Origin: Caprimulgus europaeus
Lineage: Eukaryota > Chordata > Aves > Caprimulgiformes > Caprimulgidae
Length of the DNA stretch: 64,000 nt
NCBI GenBank assembly: GCA_907165065.1
Contig: OU015523.1
Location: 44,071,702-44,135,701, forward strand
Direction: 5' to 3'
Part shown: piece after piece, positions 1-11,790 of the stretch
Layout of the letters: every line of letters starts with the position of its first letter
Position numbering within the stretch: position 1 is the stretch's first letter
Position numbers and translations under genes: made by a program
The notes under the pieces: generated by a model
What the model saw: the letters and a program-made list of their open reading frames with translations, nothing else
The model's database searches: none
Told to the model about the DNA's origin: nothing

Positions 1-3000
1 CCCTTCCTGCACACAGCAGGCTACCCTTCCCCTTACCTCTGAACATGAACCTGCCACCCTCACAGCCTCTGTTCCTTTTTGGCACATAGTCAGGCTGAGA
101 AACCCAATCTCCCTCCCTGTAGGGCATATCTCTGCAAAGCACACCCCACTTTCCACTTCTAGATGAGTCATCTAAAGCCAGTCATGGTCATTAGCCTTAG
201 AGCGCGCATACATCTCCCAGGCAGTCTTTCAGCTGTCAGAGGAGTCAGTAATGGATGCCCTAATGCAGCCTAGGAATTAGAGTGCTGGCCCACAAGTTCC
301 CTGCTCACCACAAGACCCATGCAGGACTAATTCTGAAGGACTCAGCCCCCTTCTCATTTTAGTCATCTTCTAGTCAAAGCTGTGAAGGCTCTTTCAGTCC
401 ATATCGAAAGACAGGGACAAAAATTCTCAACATGTCTAGTTCAGGCACCCATCTTAAGATAGAATGAAATACCCTCTTGTCCTGGTTTTTAGCAGGGACA
501 GAGCTGGGTTTCTTTCTAGTAGCTAGAACAGCACTGTTTTGGTTTCAGCCTGGGACTTGTTATGAGAGAGACACTGATAACACACCAGTGTTTGCATTTT
601 TGTTGCTGGAAGTGAAGGACCTTGTGTTCTGTCAGTCTACAAGCACAAGATCTAAGGGGGAGAGGAATATTTAAACTAATAAGCTAAATTGGCATTTGGA
701 TATGCCAATAGGATATTCCATATCATATCACATCATGTCATGTCCAGTATATTAATAAGGGTCCCTTCCTTTTTTGGCTCTTGCTGACTTTCACTTGGGC
801 TCTCACTCTTCTGGGATTGTGGTTTCGGTTCCAGACTGTTGCACTCCAAAGTGGGAATGGGCCAGGCTTGGCCAGCAGATGGTGAGCAATTTGTACTGTA
901 TAACACTCATTTGCATATTTTATTACTATTATTATTATCATTACCATTTAAATATCAGTATTTATTTTAAGGGGTTTTTTTTAAATTTCAGTTATTAAAT
1001 TGTTTTTATCTCAACCTACGAGTCTCCTTACCTTTGCCCCCCAATTCTCTCCTCTATCCCCTGGGGGTTGGGGGCAGTGAGCAAACAGCTGTGTTGGCTA
1101 CTAGCCAAGGACTAGCCCAGTGAAACCACCACACCTCTGCAAGTGTCTGCATCTCTCCACCAACTACAGAGAGCACAGGGAATGACCTGCTTTGTATTCT
1201 GACACCAGAAGTCTAGCCCAAGCTCAGGAAGTTGAGCCTTCACTCTTAGCAGACCCCATACAGCTACCCTACAGGACAATAGCCATATTGAAATAAATAT
1301 GAAAGCCCAGAACCACATGAAGTCAGTTTGGCCACAGAAAGTCCAGGGACCTGCTTCTTCTGACAGGATCACCTCGCTGTGGGAGTTGTTCAGGGCAAGT
1401 CAAAGATGCCACTGCCAAGGATGTACTCACTGTCAGGGTAACAGGGAATCAGCTACCTCTCCTGAAATACGCCCTCTGTTCTGCCACCATCCGTGCACCT
1501 TCAGACTAACCTCGGGGTACCTCATAGTACCTTGGACTCCTGAGGAGTGCTCTTGCATCTGCCATACTTTTCACCAGCCATCAGGTCAAAGCTAGACCTG
1601 AGCTTCAGCCCACCAAGAGGATGAAGATTTCTAAAACGCTCCAAACATTTATTCCTTCACTCTGCTGCTGGCACTGCAAGCTGCAAGCAGGTGTGACTTA
1701 TTCTCCACTGCAAGAATCACTCTATGCAAAAAGCCCTGGAAAGGTGTTAATGCTGTGAGGGAGGCATCACAGGCAGTGAAACTGCAGAAAACAGCACTTT
1801 TTTTTGTTCTCTTTTGAAGGAAGATGCCAGGAGGTGTGGCTACTGCCCTGGTGACCTTGAGAGGCACAGCCAGGTGTGCCATGGACTCCCAGTCCCACCA
1901 CTTTGCCCAGGACATGTCTGCAGCCTTCTCACTCTCAATGCCCCCAGAAAGAGTAAGTAAATGGGTCACCTTTTGCTGGAAAAACAGTTTCCAGCTTCCT
2001 CTGACCAGAGATCTCTCAATTGAAAGGTTGAGCAGGTATGCACAATTTTGGGGGGAGGGATGGATGGAGAAAAGTGTAAGGTGGAAAAGGTTTTAATTCT
2101 TACTTCCCTCCAACCTTTAAAAAATAGCCTTGAATCAGAAGCAGAACAAGACACACAGCTATATAAATATCCCAATCACAACTGCACTGACATCTTAAGC
2201 AGAATGAGAGGATGAAAAAAGCTTCAGGGTACAACAGATAAACAATCACATCAAAAGCACCACTGTGTTAATGAGATGGTGGCTGCTTTCTTTCTTTGAA
2301 AAATTTATTCTGAAAAAGTAAATTAAAAAGAGGAAAGTGACAAGATGAATAGTGGAGGCCGCATAGTTTATAATGTAAGGAAAAACACAGATCACAAAAT
2401 CTTCAGGTAGCTATCTCATCACATACTGGGAAGAACAGGCAACCTATTCTCTGGTAAGAATATTATATACTGTCTTCTTGGAGAGGGCTTTTGAACTATG
2501 TGCTATCACTCTAATTTAAATGAGCACACACTGATGAAAAAAAAAAAGCAAGAGGATCATGGGGTTTAGAAAATGATTTGGAATAGCAAAGCCAATCTGC
2601 TTGTTATGTTTACACTCACCACGGCTCACATCTTAGGACGGTTCTAAGATCGTCAGCAATTCAGCAGAATTGAAAGCAGTTCATTAAGAATCACTCTATT
2701 CCACACTGATTTTGCTTAAATCACTGGGGCTAGCATGGGTGCTGCAAAAGTCGCTTACAGTGGCAAGCAATTGAGAGCTTGAAGTTAAGAATGCATACAG
2801 CCAGTAGTTGGACAAACAACAACAAACCAGACAACACAAATTTGACATGCAATTTCTCAAAAACCCCCTTAAGTCAGCTCCTTTGCGTAGGCAGCTGGAT
2901 CATCTCTCTATTAAACAAGTACCTTAAAGAATCTTTCTGTTTCTTTTGGGGTTCTGAGATTTGTAACATGGGGTGTTAGAAAGGAGGAAATAACAAAACA

Positions 3001-4555
3001 AGACAAAAATAAAGCCTTTGGAGCAGTTATCAAGCCTTAATGCCTTCAGTCCTAACAGATCAAAGTTTTAAGCAAGCAAGACCAAGGGGAGCTTTACCAT
3101 AAACCACACACTCTAGCACGTCTTTCAGCCTTAACCACGTCTGCAACTCCCAGTATCTGCAAGACCAAGAAACAAGTCACCGCTGCAGTGGTAATAAGGG
3201 GAAGCCGACGGTACCCCCTGCCCCTCTCTGTGCACAGAGAGGATCTCCACCTCCCCATGAACAGCCTATGCACGTAGCACTGTGCTCTCTACCTAGCCAT
3301 GTCCTGAGCCCCAGCAACTCACCTGAGGCACCTCACTCACATTTGTTCCTTCTGTCGATACACACATTTAATAAAGGCAAATAAATCGTATCTACAATGA
3401 GCAGCTGTAAAATTCTCTTTTAATAGTACAATGAAAATAGAGATTTACACTATTTTTCCAAATATCAGACACAGCACTACTATTTTCTTTACAGTGGTAA
3501 TGGAAGAAATCAAAGGAAGGACTACTGTATCATCTGCCTTGGCTTTGGTGCAAGGTCCAAATGTAATTTCTTTTTCTGCAGAGCACAGAGAACATTAGGC
3601 ACTCTATTTAAGAGAGAAAAATTGCCATTTCCTAATGGTTGTCATTAGAACACTGAACCACTTACTGTTTTGATGGTGGTTTTATCCTGCTATCAAAGTG
3701 TCTTGTGCAAATTTCAGTTGGAACAACCTGTGGCTGGACCAGGTGAAAGAGAAAGGACATTTTCTTGTCATTCAATAAGAAGGGGCCAGCCTCCTTTTTA
3801 ACTCCACTGGGATTAGATCTAGTCTCAATTTGTTCAGGAAAGTCATGTTTATTTTCTGGACTTAGGAAGTCACTCTCAGTCTGTCCCTCTGTTGAGCTTG
3901 ACCTCAAAATTAAGTTTTGTCCAAGGATCCCAAAATACTTCCAAAATTAAAGGTTATTTTTTGAATAACTGATCTTTAATTGAGATGGTTTCTAAAGATA
4001 TCTCGAGCAGTTTAAATTTATTTCATTTTTAATCATTCACATACTGACACATGTTTTGCAGCAAAATCTAGAACAAATTAAATTAATAAATGGTCCAGAA
4101 CTGCTTGAAGGAAAAAAGAAAAAGAAAAATAAGAAGAGCAACCTCTTTGAAGGCAAAGTCTTTGATTACACCTCTCCTAAACCAACTAGACACATTCTTT
4201 CCATATAATCACATCTCATAGTTTAAGAAAACATGTAGTGAAAGGTGTGAAAATTGGAGTCAGTAAGACTACCATGACAACAGCTTAAGGGAAGTGACAT
4301 ATAAGAAAGCACTCTGAGTACCTCTGAATACTCTCATAAGGACAACAGGTATCTGCCCTGTCTTACATCTCAACTCACTGAGCAGATATTGAGCAGAGTC
4401 AACACTTACAGGTCAAATTCTTACTAGAGTATTTGAGAAATCAGACCTTAGACCCAGCATTTGCCATAGGCTGTGACCATCACATTGAAAATTAACTCAC
4501 CCCACATCAGGTTTTTCAAACAGAATCTCCATATTACTTTGATTTTTATCCTTAC
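1..4555. other. PPEF1 intron reaching the left edge
   Basis: This stretch lies downstream (minus-strand sense) of the third PPEF1 coding exon. I looked on the minus strand for the next exon, which should carry the conserved VPDSY-G-PRL segment leading into the phosphatase domain, and did not find it, so I treat the stretch as intron. It contains the solo LTR at 478-1133. The rest, including 1139-4555, is AT-rich single-copy-looking DNA in which I see no gene, RNA or clear repeat. Confidence 0.6.
478..1133 (+). mobile_element. Solo LTR of an ERVL-type endogenous retrovirus
   Basis: The block begins TGTCCTGGTTTTTAGC and ends CCACCACA, so it has the TG...CA ends of a retroviral LTR. It is flanked by an identical 5-bp target duplication, CCTCT at 473-477 and CCTCT at 1134-1138. 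Inner landmarks fit the abundant neoavian ERVL LTR as I remember it: AGTAGCTAG near the start, GGATATTCCATATCATAT near 710, a TTATTATTA run near 925, and a tail with TTTTTATCTCAACC followed by a CT-rich stretch. No gag, pol or env sequence follows, so this is a solo LTR left by recombination. Its internal sequence is diverged and has indels, suggesting an old insertion. It lies in a PPEF1 intron, antisense to the gene. The family name is from memory. Confidence 0.8.
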
Positions 4556-4607
4556 CTGAATCAGGATGAGTACAGTGATCCAGCATGAATGTAAAAAAGT
4601 TGGATAG
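4556..4607 (-). CDS. PPEF1: PPEF1 third coding exon
   Basis: The 52-nt exon lies between acceptor TACTCAG and donor TTCAG|GTAAGG, 621 bp after the IQ exon. It encodes LSNFFTFMLDHCTHPDS and one base of the next codon. This aligns with the human PPEF1 segment LSTFFSFMLENYTH as recalled, which links the IQ region to the phosphatase domain. Confidence 0.88.
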
Positions 4608-7600
4608 CTGAGTATGGAAAAGAAAAGAACAAAAACACACTGATCAGTTTAGAGGATCCAACAAGCATTCTCTTTCCTTACTCAGTTGCTAGCAATTTCC
4701 CATTTAGGGGCATCTAAGACACTACTGGATGTTCCCATAGCATCAGCCTGCAATAATGACACAACAAGTGTCATACTACAAAAATGGCTTACTCCTTTCC
4801 TTCTCTGCTATTAAGTTGTATGTATACATATAGTGTCAACCTGCTAAATTCCACGGTTGTATCAATCCTGCTGGGTGTAATTCATCTTCCTCATCATCTG
4901 GACTATTTGCCTAGACTTCCTTTGTAGTCCCTAGAAAGAAACTGCTACAATCCACAAAAATGACTTTAGACACTGGTGCTAGGATGAACACAAAGCCCTA
5001 GAAGTTCCTAATTCCATGTACTGACCCTAAAGGAAGCTTGGGCTGACAGGCTGAGACACTGCTATCTCTCTTGCATGTACCTTGCCTCACAGAGATGCCC
5101 ATCCACAGGGGGATGACCTACAGGACACAGCTTTGTAGGTAGAAATAACCACATACACATTTTGTTTGTGCAACTTCAGTCTTCTGGGGATAAGAACTGT
5201 TTGTATAGAAGAATTGAAGATTACAAACCTGTAGTTGATCTTGCTCATCAGCATATTCAATTGACTGAAAGATACTCAGAGAATAGCGGCGCCTCATCTC
5301 TATTCGGGCCATTGTAAGGCGGTACCAATTCTGGATGAGGACAGCAGCTCTAATGACTGTCAAAACAGAAAGCAATGGAGCACACATGGATGCAATGTAA
5401 TGTACAATGGAAACACATACGCTACCTTTGCTGAATTTTGCAGACATTGTGCACAACTGACATTAAGATGAAGCTCTGTAAAACTGTTTTCTGGTAAAGA
5501 GTACATGATGCATTTACTGTTTCTGTATTTGGGTCAGATCCCAAACTAGCTGACTTGCTCAGGTATATATTATTAGAAACGTTCCCCCATTTCGTTGTCC
5601 TGAAGATATTACCCATGCAAGAAGTCAGCCATGTTCAGCTGACAGGCAGTATGTGGGGAAGGGAAGGGAAGGGAAGGGAAGGGAAGGGAAGGGAAGGGAA
5701 GGGAAGGGAAGGGAAGGGAAGGGAAGGGAAGGGAAGGGAAGGGAAGGGAAGGGAAGGGAAGGGAAGGGAAGGGAAGGGAAGGGAAGGGAAGGGAAGGGAA
5801 GGGAAGGGAAGGGAAGGGAAGGGAAGGGAAGGGAAGGGAAGGGAAGGGAAGGGAAGGGAAGGGAAGGGAAGGGAAGGGAAGGGAAGGGAAGGGAAGGGAA
5901 GGGAAGGGAAGGGAAGGGAAGGGAAGGGAAGGGAAGGGAAGGGAAGGGAAGGGAAGGGAAGGGAAGGGAAGGGAAGGGAAGGGAAGGGAAGGGAAGGGAA
6001 GGGAAGGGAAGGGAAGGGAAAAGAGAAGTTTGGCCTGCCAACAAAATGTATTTATCAAGCTGCAGTAAAACTTCAAACTACAAGCTGTAACATAGACATT
6101 GTTACAACAGTTTGTAACAGCCTCTTTTAATAGAAAGCTTTTACCTGCACAGCTGTATCATTAAGCCAGCGAAATTCACCCCTTAGGATAAAATGTTAAC
6201 AAATTATATTGAAGGGCAGAATAGATGCTTAAAGAGTTGCTTAAACAGGAATGCCAAAAGGCACACAGCTGTATCTTTGGCTAGCTTGGTGAACAAAGGA
6301 ACACTCAGCCCAAGAGACATCTGACATCCCCAATGGGACATGTCAGAAGACCATTCTGGACTACATGCAGAATACACATCACACTCGGCACTTTAAGAAG
6401 TTGTGTCTTCTATTGTCCTAGTCTGGAAAACTGCTGGAAACTTCACTGAAGGACAGTCTCCAAGACTGTAGCCTAGAGAGAAGGGCCTGCTGCCCACAGG
6501 CCTCAGTCACACCACAAAAAGATCACATGCCCTTAGCTGCTCAGATAAAAGAGAGCTGTGCAAGAGAACAGGAGCTCCAGGAGCTGATGCCCACCTGATT
6601 CCTCCTCACCATGCTGCCAATCCCCCCTGCTATTTTTGAAACCCAAAGGGCAGCAGCTCTCAGGAGCCGTGTGTGAAATGTGGATGGCAGTAGCACTGCC
6701 AGCAGGAAGACAAGAGGAAAAGCAGGTAGGTGTGCCCTCAGCATTGTAGGTAATCACTGCAGCTCCATGGACCTGGAGGGAGAAGTGAAAGCAGAAGGCT
6801 GGGGGGGCAGTGCTCAGCCTGAAATAACCATGAGTTTGGGAGAGGAGGAACAGATGAACTCAGTGGTAACTTCTGCTGTTTCACAGAGCTGTGACTCTCT
6901 AGTGCTTTAAGGATGCTTATCCAAAAAGATCAACTAACTTTGAGAATAGCATTCCTTGGTCACTTGTTAACTGGGTTGGGTTTTTTGTTTGCTTGGTTGA
7001 TCGTTTTTTTAAGATTAGCTAGAGAGGAATAAATGCACGTTTTATTATACCTGGGGTATAGGTGAGTATGGATTTATCATCCAGAGGAGGACACCATTTA
7101 CTATACAAAATCGGAATAAATTGCAGCTACTGCTTTGAAGATCTAGCAGCTGAAATAATTCAGGCAAATTCAAATCTAGTCATTTGCTTAAATTATGGTC
7201 AGAAGGGGACTCTGTATTAACAGGCTTAGCCCTACAGAGCACTAACAGGGGCAGTCAAGAGGCATTACATCCATCACTGCCTAACAGCAAGAGGAAGACA
7301 GAGCACAGGGGTATTGGATCCTAACACCTGTCCCAATGCATTCACATCACCACCACCGTATTCTTGCCTGGCAACAAAAAACAGAGTAAGGTAGGAGGCT
7401 TACAGATGACACATTTACACATGTAAAGTTGAACATAATTCGTTCTTGACTAGTTCTTTACCTCTTTTTTCCCTACCTCTTTTTCCCTGCACTCTCAACA
7501 GGATACCAGTAAATAAGTCGACAGAGCCAGAAATGTCAAGCCTTTGCCTCCAGCCCTGCAGCTAACACCTCACTTCAAGGAGTTTCCTGAGGAACTAACC

Positions 7601-10371
7601 CTGAATAGCTCAGCATAGGACACAGAAAAAAGTCTTTATGCTTCTGATCTTGGGGGAACAAGTCAAAGCAGCTGCAGGGCAACTCTATCGAAGGTACAAG
7701 GACCAAAGGAATACACTGATCTTACTCCCAAGAACTAGAGCTCATTTATGAGCAGATGAACAGATGATCAGGTGAAGCACGGAAAGAAAACTAAGACATT
7801 CTCCTGAATTCCAGAGTTTGACACAATCACCTCTGCACAGCACTGCACATTCATGAAAAAGAAAAAACAAAAAACAGGAAACTAAACCCAACACTAATGT
7901 CTTAACACTAATATACTTCTATTTTATTACAGTTGCCAAAATGAACAGTTGATACTGAAAAACAAAACAAAATAAGAAATAACAACCAACAATTCATACT
8001 AATGCTTTCTCTCCCTGCAAAACAGCAAAGAAAAGCTCTGTACTGGAGGGACAACAGCTTACACTAGTCAATTACTTTAGCTGATCACAAATAGCAGGAA
8101 TTTTGAGAGTAGGATGAGTGGCACCCCTGAATGAGAATTTTTTTTTTCTTAAAATGAAGGTTATGTAGGTAAAGAAAAATCTTAATGGAAAAGTGATTCT
8201 ATTAATAAATTTATTTAATTAAGGAAGCTTTTTTATAAAAATGCTTACAGGTGCCATAATAGCATGTTATTTGCTTATTGTACCATTCATAAGTATACAG
8301 TATAGTTAAAGTGGTGAAGTTTTCTAGTCCAGACAAGGCCAAAATCAGTAAAGACTCCCATCCTACAGATATCACATGTATCCTAGAAAAGTCCTCTTGC
8401 CTGAAGGAAATGTAATCCTTATATGACTAAGAGCATCCTTCGTACCTTACATAAACTCCGAGATCTCTCTTATTTGCTGTGCTTTCTGGAATTTTCCACC
8501 ACCACAGACCTGAAAGCCTGGCACATCACAGCAAAGCTGTCATCAGCTTTTCTGTTTAGAAGAGTACCAAAGGGGCAAAGCACAGACACCAGCAGAGAAA
8601 CTGATTTCCAGCCAGAACCATTAAAGCCCCCCTGGGTTGCTTAATGGTCCTGAGGACTTAATATGGCACAGTTACACTGGTATCACATAAGACAGATGCA
8701 TATCAACCACTATGGTTAATGTTGCAAATATAACAGAGTATTCCCTGTCATTTTTTTAATTGTACTTATTACATTGCTGTTATTCTCAGGACTGAAGTAG
8801 AGCATGATTTTCACACTAGGCTAAACTGCATCTGTAAAAGAAATTGTTTTCAGTTGCAGAAGGTCTCTACACCAGCAGGTACCTGTTAAATTCATGTTAT
8901 TAATGCATTAGAGGGATGTATAGCCTCAGGCTGCAGATAATGATGGTTCAGCATCATTTGACTACTGCTGAAGTGCAGAAAGAATACCATCCAGCAACCG
9001 AAGAGGACAAAACATTGTCAAACAAGCACACAAAATCATAAGCCAGCTTTGGGGTAGCGAAGCCTGCCTCCTCACCAATGTGTACTGATGGTTCTAGACC
9101 ACGAAAGAGTACAGCTCCTCATGCCCTCTCCAAGCTTTTGCACCCTCAGAAATATTCCCAACTAACTTGTCTCCAAGGCCTTGCAAGGCACATATATGTG
9201 TAGCATGCAAACCCAAAAACGAAAGACGGCTTCCCAGTTACAGAAGGGTCTGGAACTCCAGATGTTTCCATTCTACTTCCACTGCTGTGATACAGCACTG
9301 ATGATGCTGTAACAGCCAAGTAGCATACACAAAGCTGAGGACCACCCTTAAACCAGTGAGCTTGGATCCCTGTAGCCATGACTAAGTGCCTCTTAGTCAC
9401 CAGTTTTGTCTGACTTGTGTCCTGGCCTGGTAGCCAAAAAGAGCCTTTCTTTTCAACCATGGTTGTTCAGTATAATAATCTCTGTGCAGTGCCATGTAAC
9501 ATGGCTCTCAGCAGACCTGCGCTTTAATGAAAAACCTTGAAAGAGAACACAAAGGGTCTGAACAAAGGTCTGAGCCAATCCTGGAACCCACCTGGCTGTG
9601 CAAAGCCTGATGTGTTTGTACCAGCGTGTGGTATGATTTTGCCAGGTTGGATGGGGCTTTGAGCAACCTGATCTAGTGGAAGCTGTCCCCGCTGATGGCA
9701 GGGGGGTTGGGACTAGATGATCTTTAAGGTCCCTTCCAACCCAAACCATTCTATGATTCTCTAAAAGCAGGGGGATGATGCATTAGCTTTTTAATTGAAC
9801 ATTTAACCAGGTACTGTGAAGACTTTCAACTGACAGCCTCAGTGACTGTCAGGGAGAATTTCAGACCAGGCACTTGGTATGGCAGAAAATTGATTCTGAA
9901 AGTCATTGTAACAGCTCTGCTTTCTTACACTTGCTTCATAATCGGGGTCACTCAGCAGCAAGGAAATTGCAGAGGTTTGCCGAGGAATACTGTGTCGAGA
10001 AAAGCCATAAAAGGTCTCTGTCAATACCTTACCCTATACGCTTTGCCAGTGACAGAGTGAGCACAGACACATCTGAAATTTAGCTTCTGTCTCAGATGCT
10101 ATGATTCTTTTCCAACCCAATCTGTAGATGCTAGAGGTGATCCACAATTGCCTTCTGACAGCAGCCAGCATCTAAAAGCTAGGCACTCTTTTAAAAGAAG
10201 ACAGAAAATAATTTTCTCTGAACAAGTATTTTGACAACAGGACTGGGGGAAACTTACCTTGCAATCAATCATATTCTGGTGTTATAGAGAGAACAACCAC
10301 TGACCCTGAAGACAAAAGCAGCACTCACCTTTCTCTGACCTCCTCTCAGCAACAGAACTGCTGCACCCCAT
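4556..10371 (-). CDS. PPEF1: PPEF1, protein phosphatase with EF-hands 1, 5' part (three coding exons; gene continues off the left edge)
   Basis: PPEF1 is a serine/threonine phosphatase of the rdgC/PPEF family, with an N-terminal calmodulin-binding IQ motif, a PP2A-like catalytic domain and C-terminal EF-hands; it is expressed in sensory neurons. Only residues 1-74 plus one base of codon 75 are visible, joined from 10371-10329, 5356-5229 and 4607-4556, all with GT/AG borders and matching phases. The protein starts MGCSSS, a myristoylation/palmitoylation signal, and has an IQ motif at residues 22-32 (IQNWYRLTMAR) and the family segment SIFQSIEYADEQ at 43-54. Sequence alone could fit PPEF2 in places, but the MGCSSS start and the RS1/CDKL5 neighbours identify PPEF1. 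The start was chosen because ATG 10371-10369 has a good context (ACCATGG) and gives the family N-terminus. Confidence 0.88.
4608..5228 (-). other. PPEF1 intron between the IQ exon and the third coding exon
   Basis: This 621-bp intron is bounded by GT and AG on the minus strand. I see no repeat or gene in it. Confidence 0.8.
5229..5356 (-). CDS. PPEF1: PPEF1 coding exon with IQ motif
   Basis: The 128-nt exon runs from acceptor TTTTGACAG to a CAG|GTTTGT donor and encodes the rest of codon 15 and residues 16-57. An acceptor 7 nt further in (CATTAG) is also possible, but only the chosen one keeps the frame with the MGCSSS exon. The IQ motif is IQNWYRLTMAR, where the usual Gly after Arg is Leu. 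The following basic and aromatic stretch and SIFQSIEYADEQ are near-identical in PPEF1 and PPEF2. Confidence 0.92.
5656..6020. repeat. (GGGAA)73 perfect pentanucleotide microsatellite
   Basis: The unit GGGAA repeats 73 times without one substitution or indel over 365 bp. It lies in the PPEF1 intron, about 300 bp upstream (minus sense) of the IQ exon acceptor. The plus strand is a run of G3 tracts with 2-nt spacers, able to form G-quadruplexes. The PPEF1 pre-mRNA would carry UUCCC repeats. Open frames of up to 191 codons across the array are artefacts of the repeat having no stop in several frames. Confidence 0.99.
6021..9639 (-). other. PPEF1 intron, no recognised gene
   Basis: This is intronic, moderately AT-rich sequence between the GGGAA array and a CR1 fragment. 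I see no exon with family similarity and no clear mobile element. Confidence 0.55.
9640..9760 (+). mobile_element. CR1 LINE 3' end fragment
   Basis: The sequence from CCAGGTTGGATGGGGCTTTG through GTTGGGACTAGATGATCTTT to the terminal ATTCTATGATTCT matches the 3' end of avian CR1 in plus orientation. The fragment is 5'-truncated, as is typical for CR1, and its left edge is approximate. Confidence 0.9.
10329..10371 (-). CDS. PPEF1: PPEF1 first coding exon
   Basis: This exon encodes MGCSSSVAERRSEK plus the first base of codon 15 and ends in the donor AAAG|GTGAGT. The Gly2-Cys3 pair predicts N-myristoylation with adjacent palmitoylation, which would tether the phosphatase to membranes. The 14-residue length and the RRS element resemble the human N-terminus as recalled. 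The exon was found by searching for this start, and its phase (1) fits the next exon exactly. Confidence 0.85.
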
Positions 10372-11674
10372 GGTTCCAAAGATGCTGCCCATCAGTTTTA
10401 ATTGCTGCTGATATGAAGCATGTTTCTCTCAGCAGTTAGTGTTATGCACATTTCCAGTGTTGTTCCTTCAGTGATGAGGATTATACCTCTCTGGGCTCCT
10501 GGGCTCTTCCTATCATTCCTAACAGGGAGAGAATTGGGAGGGAGGGAGGGGTTAAAAAAAAAGAAAAAAAAAAAAAAAAGAATCTAAAGTACCTACAACT
10601 CATAACAAATGACTATACAGCACATCCTACACAAACTGGACCTGATGAACCATACTAGGTTTCTTTTTGACATCTGATTACTATCAGTTTGCATTCAAGA
10701 CAGATTAACTCAGTAATCAATATAGTTTTTTCCTTACATGTTAGCTGAAAGTTAATGTGCACCAGTGATTTCTTAATCTGAAGCATAGCTATTTAAAGCC
10801 TCACTACTAGGGACAAGGGACTACAGAGGCATGTTGCTCTTCATTCATATGATTTGAAAATCAGAACTGCAGAATTTTAAGGACTTTAAATTACATCTGA
10901 TACTACTGCTACCCCCCCCCCCACCTCAGCCCCCCCTAACACTCTATTGATTTGAAAAGGTGTTCTAGAACTCCACTTACCACTTTATCCTTCAGTACCA
11001 CCACCACCAAATTTACAAGGAGAGACAGTGCCATAGAAAATTGCTTCATTATCAGATTTCATTTAAATAAACTATCCAATTTTCTGTTGCATTTCTGCTG
11101 AATCATTCTAAATAAAAGATTTGGTTTCATTAAATAAATGAACAAAGTACATTTTGCGGTGTGGCCTTTTGGGTTTTTCTCTTCACACTTGCTTGGCTCT
11201 TCACTAAATGGTATCATTCACTAATGCAATACACTTCCTAATCAACAAGTTCAAATGAATACAATTCCCCTGAGATACAAAATGGGTTAATTTCTAAGTA
11301 ACAAGAAAGCCACAGATGCTCTTAGAGAGACTGAACTTTTTTAGCCAAAGATTGCTTATACGATCATAATGATGCCTCTCTCTCCCTGTCTCCAGGGATA
11401 TGTGTTGCTCTCTGGTATGTCTGGCGTCTGAATTATTGCATTTGTTGTTTTGTTTCACTGATATTCCTTTTCTTTTGAGTTTTAAAACAAATAAGAAATT
11501 CATCAGCATAAAATGAATGCTTAACTACTATTATTTTCCTTTGGCTTAACTAGCAGAAGTAAAAATAATAGGAGACTAAGAGAGAGGAAAACAAATGCAT
11601 AACTAGCCTATTTCCAATGTCAATAGTTAGAATACATTTATTGTTGTGGGACTATTTACAGTTTTTATGTATTT
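10372..11674. other. Upstream flank of the PPEF1 start codon (5'UTR or 5' intron)
   Basis: This interval should contain the acceptor of the PPEF1 start-codon exon and any further 5' leader. I cannot place the acceptor with confidence, because the polypyrimidine tracts next to the candidate AGs are poor. It holds a G-quadruplex motif, an A-rich run at 10554-10579 and a C11 run at 10912-10922. Confidence 0.4.
10536..10551 (+). promoter_or_regulatory. G-quadruplex motif with single-base loops
   Basis: GGGAGGGAGGGAGGGG has four G3 tracts separated by one A each, the most stable kind of quadruplex motif. It lies about 165 bp upstream of the PPEF1 start codon on the strand opposite to the transcript. 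Function is inferred only. Confidence 0.6.
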
Positions 11675-11790
11675 ATGATATGATATGATATGATATGATA
11701 TGATATGATATGATATGATATGATATGATATGATATGATATGATACGATACGATACGATATGATATGGTATATGATATGATATGATATGT
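11675..11790. repeat. (GATAT)n pentanucleotide array with GATAC variants
   Basis: About 23 units of GATAT fill this interval. Three successive units near 11745-11760 carry C in place of the last T, and two irregular units follow near 11765-11773. The GATAC block must have arisen by substitution and been copied within the array. The array is flanked by two similar segments, GTTGTGGGACTATTTACAG near 11643 and GTTGTGGGGCTATTTTTCAG near 11822, as if a short segment had been duplicated around it. Confidence 0.97.

Noticed and set aside
3662-3907. 81-codon minus-strand frame ending near a GTAAGT, as a PPEF1 exon
   Set aside because: The frame reads to its own stop, has no pyrimidine-rich acceptor, and does not resemble the PPEF linker leading into the phosphatase domain.
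5656-6020. Regularly spaced repeats as a CRISPR-like array
   Set aside because: Five-base units without spacers in a vertebrate intron form a microsatellite, not a CRISPR array.
5555-6130. Long open frames on both strands (GREGK or FPSLP repeats)
   Set aside because: They are translations of the GGGAA microsatellite, whose unit has no stop codon in several frames. There is no flanking coding evidence.
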